The translations under genes were made by a program, and so were the position numbers. DNA of 64,000 nt. Source: Dromaius novaehollandiae. Lineage: Eukaryota > Chordata > Aves > Casuariiformes > Dromaiidae. Every line of letters starts with the position of its first letter. Position 1 is the stretch's first letter. The DNA lies in contig NC_088098.1 in NCBI RefSeq assembly GCF_036370855.1, positions 135,366,721 through 135,430,720 of the forward strand, in the 5' to 3' direction. Shown here piece after piece: positions 57,111-64,000 of this stretch. The notes under the pieces are model-generated. The model had not been told where the DNA came from. It searched no databases and was given only the letters and a program-made list of their open reading frames with translations.

Positions 57111-58738
57111 TTCAAGGAAGCCAACAGAAGTCCTGCTTCAGGGTTAATTCATAAATCCCTCCCTCTTCTTTCCTTCTCGATGGATGTGTTTTGCATATGG
57201 GTCAGGTAAGACATTTCTATCAAATACCAAAGTCATTCAGGATGAGCCATGGCTGAAAACCTGACACATCTTGTGAACTAGGACAGAAGAATTTTACATA
57301 ACCAGGAAAAATGAAGAGTTACCCCAGAACTGGGTTTCCACCGAGAAGAGTCTCTCTGCCTTTTAGCAAGTGCATGTCCCTAGAAGTCTTCTTCTCTAAA
57401 TCACACCTCTGTCAGGCTACACACATCTTCTATGGGAGCACAGCAGGCACAGGTTTCTGGGACACACCAGGAAAAGCCTGACATCTGAGACTTAGGAAGG
57501 ATGACTGTGGTAGATATGGATATGGGACAATCTTCGAAGTTCCTCCAGTGTGAACCTCCAGATAAATACTGAAGAGTGAGTCCTCTGCCACCACTCATTA
57601 ATCAAATTTCAATTTTCTTGCTGCCCTGACACATACATCACAGTCATTAGCAAAGGGGGATTCTATTTACCTGTAGCGGCATCAATAACAACTCTAGAGA
57701 AGAAAATTGATTATATATCATATAATAGATCAAAAAAGAGAGAGGAGGAAAACATGCCAACTCAGCAGATAAATCTCTGTATTTCCCTTCTAAATGAAAT
57801 AAGTGTTTAACTTGGTATCTTAAGGAAAAAAGGCAAGCCTACTGTCTGTCCCCTACCTCCTGTCCTCATAACTTTTGAGTTCCCTGGTCAAGCTTGCCAC
57901 AATAATTTGGGTATTTTCTAATAAAGTTCCTACAAATTTCAAGCAGAAAAAAATAAACCTAAATTCGTGCCATTGTCACTGAGGAGAGCCAGATAAAATT
58001 CAGGCCTTGCCCTTTCTGATGGTTACCTGTCAGCTAGCTGGCTGTGGGCTAGCAGTGGCCCACCTGTCCTTGGAGAGGAAAGGGTCTCTTGCAGCTCTTG
58101 TGATGAGGAAGAGGATTTTAGAGAGAAAAGGACAACTCACAGGAAGCCTTTACTTCTTGGTTTTCTTTGGTTAAGAGGACAGTCTGTTTGGTGTTTCTGT
58201 TTTCTTTTCCTAGCTCGGCTTCTCACAGGTCTGTCAGCACGTTGGAGTTCAGATATATATGCATTTTATCCCCTGAAGAAATGTCTGAACACGATGGCAC
58301 TATTTTAATCTGTAGTCTGGAGCGTTAGAAAACTGCTGGTTGGTTCACTGCCTCCCAAACCAGGCGAGCTCCATGTTCTTTCCTGATTGTGAGATGTTTT
58401 TGTAGGAAAGCAAACAAAAGCATCCTTGTAAGAAAGAACAAGAAAACAAACTACAGGACTGGAGGTGGAAAGAACCCAACATAAATAAATGAGGGCTGAA
58501 ACTACATCCAGAACTCCAGATCAAAGAGGAAGGAATCCTTCCAACCAGAATAAAGTGGAGTTTGCCCCCCTCTCCAATCATTTCCTGCCCTATTATACTG
58601 ATATTAACTAAGAGTTTCACTTGGCGAATGCAGATTGTTTAAAATATTTGGATGACTGAAACGAAGATCAATGCTCAAATAAATGAGCTCCCAGTAACAG
58701 CACTGTCTTAGCGTGTGTTTTAAAGTGAGTTGGGGTGT

Positions 58739-58790
58739 CTCCAAAGTAAATGGGGTAGAATATGCTCCAAAGTAAATGGGGTAGAATATA
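58739..58790. repeat. 26-bp tandem duplication
   Basis: CTCCAAAGTAAATGGGGTAG plus AATATG is followed directly by the same 26 bases, differing only in the last base. Such near-identity implies a recent duplication. Confidence 0.95.
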
Positions 58791-59744
58791 CAAATTCTCC
58801 ACTTGCCTTAGCAAATGCACCTCATACAGGATTTCTAATATCCTCTTTAATCTAGTACTATGCCTTCCACAAGCACAGTTTAGCAAACGTACTATACAGT
58901 ACAAATGTGGGTTTCTCATTTTGAAAGTCATCCAGAGGTGTGCTGAGAGTCCTGGATGACTTTTCTTCTTTGACCAGTCTTAAATGCAACTGAGTTTGGT
59001 AACAGACATGAAGAAGTCTGCAGAAGAATGCCACACACCTAAATCCTCTGCTGTTTTTAGCATTATGGAATGTACTGAAAGGAAGAACCAAAAGTCCTCT
59101 TCTTTAATGATGTCCCTGCAATTTTCTAAAAATTTAGATTTCAATATTCTTCCATTTCAAACCAAACTGTTACAAAGTAAATCAAGGTCATGGCTGTCTG
59201 TCACTTTTCCAAATTACTCTTGAGTAAAGACTGCCCTCAGCCAAATAATATCAGTCTAAATAGGAACTCAGCCTCTCCCATTTTATTATCCCGGGGAGGT
59301 TTAAATTTCAAAGCTGACTTGGACTACATAAAAGTTAGCTTTTAAGCAGAAGCAGTGTGAATATTCTTCCCTCCCCTCTATTTTACCTTTTAAAGAGAAG
59401 AAGGAAGAAAATAAGACCCAGAACCAGTTCTGCTGACCTGAAACAAGATGAAGAGGCAAAATAATGTGGCATTCCTCTGAGATAAAATCTGATGGCCATT
59501 TTTTCACTGCCTATTTTCCCTTCTGATCCCCTTGACTGAGTGGTACTCTCAAAGCAGGCCACTCCAGCCTCCTGTTCCCATTTCAGTGGAGCTTGCAGTC
59601 CTAGGAAGGGGCACCCTCAAGCATCACATCTTTTGGCAAAGGATGACAACTTGATTAACCTTGGAGATCCTCACTCAAGTTGTACTTGCTTCCTATTCAG
59701 TCAGGCCCTCGTAAACAGCCACAGCCCAGTAAGGTGCAGCTGGA

Positions 59745-59832
59745 GGGTGAGAAATGGAGAGAAAAAGGAGAAAAAGGAGGAAGGCAAGAAAGAAATCTGG
59801 AAGGGAAAGAAATGAGGAAGGAAGGAAGGAGC
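59745..59832. repeat. Purine-rich (GGAA)-like low-complexity tract
   Basis: Almost entirely A and G on the plus strand, with irregular GGAA/GAAA units. It is a possible triplex-forming or ETS-binding tract, otherwise low complexity. Confidence 0.8.
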
Positions 59833-62800
59833 TGATTACGCTTTTCCACTTGCCATGTCTCTGTTATACAGCTCCAATGCTGGGCAGGCACTGGACATAT
59901 GATACAGCTCACATGTGCCTCATGTCACCACCGCTGGATTTAATTCACCAGTGCTGGATTTCATTTCCCCAAAGGCAGTGGTCTCAATGACAGTCCTACG
60001 CTTAATCCCAGTCTCGAAATCTTCACCTCAGGCTCCTTGTGAAGACCAGCATTGATTTTAACATTCCTCTTTTAAGCTTTTAAAGCTCACTGGGGAATAG
60101 CCCTAGTGTAGCTGCTCCCTGTTTCTTTATGCTTACGTGCCTAAAATGTCCGGTGGCAACCTTGGCCTGTCTCCATAACAACCTTGACAGGCAGATCAAG
60201 GGCAACACTCAACATCAACAGTTATCCCTCGCTGCGTTGCAGTGAGGGGAAGGGGAAAGCAGGTCGCAGGAGCGCCTGTCTCACACTTCCCAGTTCCTCT
60301 TCACTGGAGGCTTTTACATTGGTTATTGCATGCAGCGACCTGCATTCAGTCACACATGCTGGAGCCATGGAGGGAATGCTGCAAATTCAGGTAGCTGTTG
60401 ACAGCAGAAGAGGAGAGGCAAATTCGGGAGAATGAGCAGTAAAAAAAAATTATATCGTAATGCAGAAAAATGTCATATATTGTGGAAGTGCTGGGCTGAC
60501 CGCTTCTCAGCATGCAAGAGCGGGAGTGCCAGAGCGGCAAGGACGGAAGATGAGCGTCAGAGAAGACACTTCGGGATAATAATATCATCTCAGAACTGCT
60601 TTCTCTTTTACAGCAACTGTATTCTGGGCTAATCTTCTAGTTACCATCCATGTAAAATGGGTGTTGCTTTGTCACAAGTAACATAAAGCACACTGCAGAT
60701 GCTTGTCACGATGGCAAATATCGCAAGTAACATTCTAGAAAATGCAAAGGATAACTGCTACGAGCACACACACAACTGGAAGTGAGATTTTCAAAGCAGT
60801 TTTGAAGGGCTGAAATATGCCCCTTCCATCAACAAAAAGACATCACTAAGTTTTGAAAATCACAACTCCCATCTTACCACACTAGGGCAGAGGGAGCTAT
60901 CTTGGCATTTGGGAAGCAAGCAGATGGTATTTCTAGGAGACAAAAGAGCTCATGTATTATTAAAATAACTAAGAACTGGATAACAACACAGTACAACACA
61001 GGCACATCTTGGGGTTTTGGGGGATAGCACAAGAAGGATAACACCACTCAATGGAATTAGATTTCATCCTCAGGTTTTCTTTTAAATCATTTTCCATGCC
61101 TATGTGCATACATAGGTACCTTCATGTGGCCACAGACCCACATTCTCACCCTCACTGAATATTATGCTAAATCCAGAAAGCACTAGATTGCTCATATTCT
61201 CAAATCTTGTGTTTCTGTTTCTTACAAGGCTGAATAAAATAGCATACATTTTTCTCAGACATCATAAAAAAGCATTTTTCAAGGCTACAACATCATTGAC
61301 TTAGGGCCCTTTCATAACATCAAGCTCTAAACACAGCTCTTCTGCCTGCAACAGTTGTTACATTCAGTCATAGGTCCTATATACTGCAGTTTCTAAAACC
61401 AGAATTAATGAATATCCAGTAAAAGACAAGTGCCATTTCTCTGCCGGTTTCAGTGTGTGTGTGGTATCACGGAAGACCACTGCAGTTGGGAAGAAACTTG
61501 GCTCTTGGATGAAGCAGCTGTGAGGTGCACAGTGAACCTTGAAAACATCTTCACGTCTGTCCCTCTCAGCCTCCGTCCTCTTCTCCTCCTGCAGGCTCCT
61601 TTCCAGAAATAAGGTCTTGCTATGCAAATTGGGCACATGCTGGGCACTATTTGGTGAGACGGGGCTGCCTGAGTGGGGCTCCTGCTTAGGGCAGAGAAGA
61701 GTGGGACACGGTCCTCCCTGGGGGGAGCCCTGCAGGGACCCCAGTGCTGGAGGGACGCCCAGAGAGAGGAGAAACACCTAAAGAGGCTGCCCGGAGAAAA
61801 GCTTGGAAGCAAAGAAACAGGGTTTGATGACGGCCTCTCCCAGTCAAAACTGGAGGAGCACCCAGGCCACATGGAGGGCGAGCTCGGGCTCGAGTGGCAC
61901 CTGGTGGTGCTGATTTGCACTCAGAGCCCTGGCTAGCCTAGGAGCGACCGCCATCGGTGATGAGCATCAGCACCACGTGGGAAGTCGTCACAGCAGCCTG
62001 ATGAGATGCATTGATTTCCACCCCTCAAGATCTCACGCACCCGTCGTCCTCAAGGGACTTCAGTCTGTATCTTTCTGGCCACGGAAAATTTTTTCTCACT
62101 GACCTTTTTATTAAATCTAACTTTTCAAATCTCGGAGGATTTTTAAATCTCCGTCAGTTCTTCCGTCCCCAAATATCGCTCATTCTTGCAAGAATATAGA
62201 CACAGCAGCCCAAAGACCATGACAAGCATATTAAATTCTGTTGCTGGTAAGAAAAAAGAGCTAGAAACAGGACCAGCGCAGAGTGAACACTGGAGGAGCC
62301 AGGCTGCCATCTTGGTTGTTATCCTGTACTTTTAGTGTTGGTTTTTCTGCAGCTCCAGCAACCACGCATGTTGGAGCTAACAAGGTAAAAGCCTCACAGC
62401 TGTGCTGGAAGATTCAGCAACCTCCCCACTCCTCTTTTGGCCACTTTGTTTTGTTTCTAATGCAAATTGGTTTTAAAATGGGAAGTACATTCAAAAACAT
62501 CAGGAGGAAAGAGGGTGCGGAAAGCCGCCGGCGCCAGGTGCTAACTCAGAGCAGGAGTCACTTCGGCTCACCCCTTGTCTCTACAAGGCCAGATCTGAAA
62601 CACGCTTGCGAGAACTGCAGCCACCTATTATCTGAGTACTTGCTGGTGAGGATTATTACAGGTTTCTGCTCTTCTTCCTTTGGTGATTACAGGGTGCTGC
62701 TCAGCAGCTTGCACGGGCCACACAAACCGCCTTCAGCCACGTTTCCGACGGGAACCTGCTAAAGCCCGGCCGGCCCTTCCTCCTCCTCATCTCTCAGCCC

Positions 62801-64000
62801 CCATGGCCAAGTGGGGTCACATCTGCCCTTAATGGTTCCCTGTCCCCAAAACGGGGCCCCCTAGAAAAAAATTATGCTAACTGTATTACCTGTTGATAGC
62901 CCAGCTAAGAAAAAGAGGTTATATTGCTTTTTTCTTTTCTTTCAAATTCACTTGCAGAGGGTCTTTTTTCCACCAGTTAAAAATACAACGTTCTACTTTT
63001 TACCTGTTTACTAATCTCATTACCCTGCTAGGTTTCCACATGGTTCTTGGGTGACAGGATGTAAAACCTATGCTTTGGATGAATTACGATGATGTTTACA
63101 AGTTTTACAATGCTAAAAGATGTTGCTATGTATTTAGTAGGACCAATATATTCGCCTCGTCTTTTATCACTAGGAGCAGAATGAAAATATTCTAAAATAG
63201 GAAATATACTAGTATAAGTATTTTGGGATCATAATGTACCTTTCACTCACAACTCACTAATAAAGAGTTTTGGTAATGTGGCTCCATATATTTCTGTGTA
63301 ATCCAGTAATGCCTTGACAGCCATGCTGTTTGGGTGCCAATTACAAAATACAGATTGCAGAAAAAGATTCTCTCATTTACCCTTCTTTGGTTCAATAGCA
63401 CGTGCTTAATCATGTCTGAAGGTTTTGCCTAGCCATAGGTGAACATGCAAGGGTTCTTAGAAGAGGAGAATCCTGAATTACATGAATTTTATTCTCTTTT
63501 ACTAGAGTTTCTTGACTCCCTCATTCCTTCTACAAGATTTTCTTCCTGTTTATTTCAGAAGAACTACTGGCTGTGTCATAAATGCAAACATTTGTCTTAT
63601 ATTTTTCCTTTTAAGCTTGCAATGCTTTATTTGTGCTTGCTAGGCCTTTGCTTTTCAAGCAGCCAAAGATACAGTTGTTATAGCACATATTAATAAATTT
63701 GCAAAGAATGTAAACTTTATAACATGGATAGAAATACAAATTGCATTCAAGTAAACTACTACCTAAAACAGTAGTCATATCATGGTCCTAACAAAATGTG
63801 TATCCCAAAAGCTTGCAAATCATCTCGCATGAACTGCCCTATTCTGACGTGTTAAAACAAGGCAGAACTACAATAATCTCATACTACTTGCTGTACACTT
63901 TAGAGCAATGTTCTACTCACAAATCCAAACAACAAACTAGTGAACTATCATTCTGTACTGACTGCAATGGTACAAATCACTATTACTGATCTAATAATGA

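Larger units (their letters stand above)
56220..64000 (-). other. NHS intron 1, distal part in this window
   Basis: Intronic sequence continuing past the right edge toward canonical exon 1. It contains the CpG block edge, a MIR-like piece (56985-57110), a 26-bp tandem duplication (58739-58790) and a purine-rich stretch (59745-59832). No conserved coding exon is recognised; the GC-rich ORFs at 61.4-61.9 and 62.3-62.8 kb show no family features. Confidence 0.75.

Noticed and set aside
61364-61920. Overlapping ORFs of 137 and 156 codons on minus
   Set aside because: Mutually overlapping frames in a GC-richer stretch; translations look compositional, with no conserved motif.
62283-62762. 159-codon plus-strand ORF
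   Set aside because: It starts at GTG, has no domain recognised and lies antisense in intron 1.

Overview
The window is vertebrate nuclear DNA, most likely from a bird. One large gene split into phase-consistent exons fills it. There are no operons, dense ORFs or ribosome-binding sites. The introns are short compared with mammals, and interspersed repeats are sparse and old (MIR-like pieces, one doubtful CR1-like piece). The species cannot be named from sequence alone, and another sauropsid (crocodilian, turtle) is not excluded.

The gene is NHS (Nance-Horan syndrome protein, a WAVE-homology-domain actin regulator), read on the minus strand. Eight coding exons were placed by protein similarity and exact splice boundaries. 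In transcript order they are exon 2 (28440-28592), exon 3 (26113-26246), a 63-bp cassette exon here called 3a (17957-18019), exon 4 (15497-15689), exon 5 (12494-12625), the giant exon 6 (8314-11271), exon 7 (7680-7806) and exon 8 (coding 5892-6516, stop TAG). Every junction has AG/GT borders and all reading phases match. Together they encode 1460 residues plus one split alanine codon shared with exon 1. The canonical exon 1, carrying most of the WAVE homology domain, is not in the window and should lie beyond base 64000. A long 3' UTR (about 2366-5891) ends at a well-formed AATAAA signal. Bases 1-2365 are downstream intergenic DNA.

Everything above 28592 is intron 1. It holds no recognised second gene. 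The main points of interest are two candidate internal promoters for NHS. One lies at 56.1-56.6 kb in a CpG-rich block: a 30-codon ATG exon with a strong GTAAGG donor in exactly the phase needed to join exon 2, and MEF2/TATA-like, AP-1 and E-box motifs just upstream. The other is a CpG-containing leader at about 17.08-17.6 kb, with a consensus GTAAGC donor in the phase of exon 4. It would give transcripts lacking exons 1-3a. Used together, these would yield NHS proteins with full, partial or no N-terminal WAVE homology region.

Other structure includes a near-perfect 36-bp-stem hairpin at 48755-48832, three Pumilio-type elements in the 3' UTR, a 26-bp tandem duplication, several microsatellites and homopolymers, and MIR-like fossils. 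No tRNA, rRNA, CRISPR, intact transposon or endogenous retrovirus was recognised.
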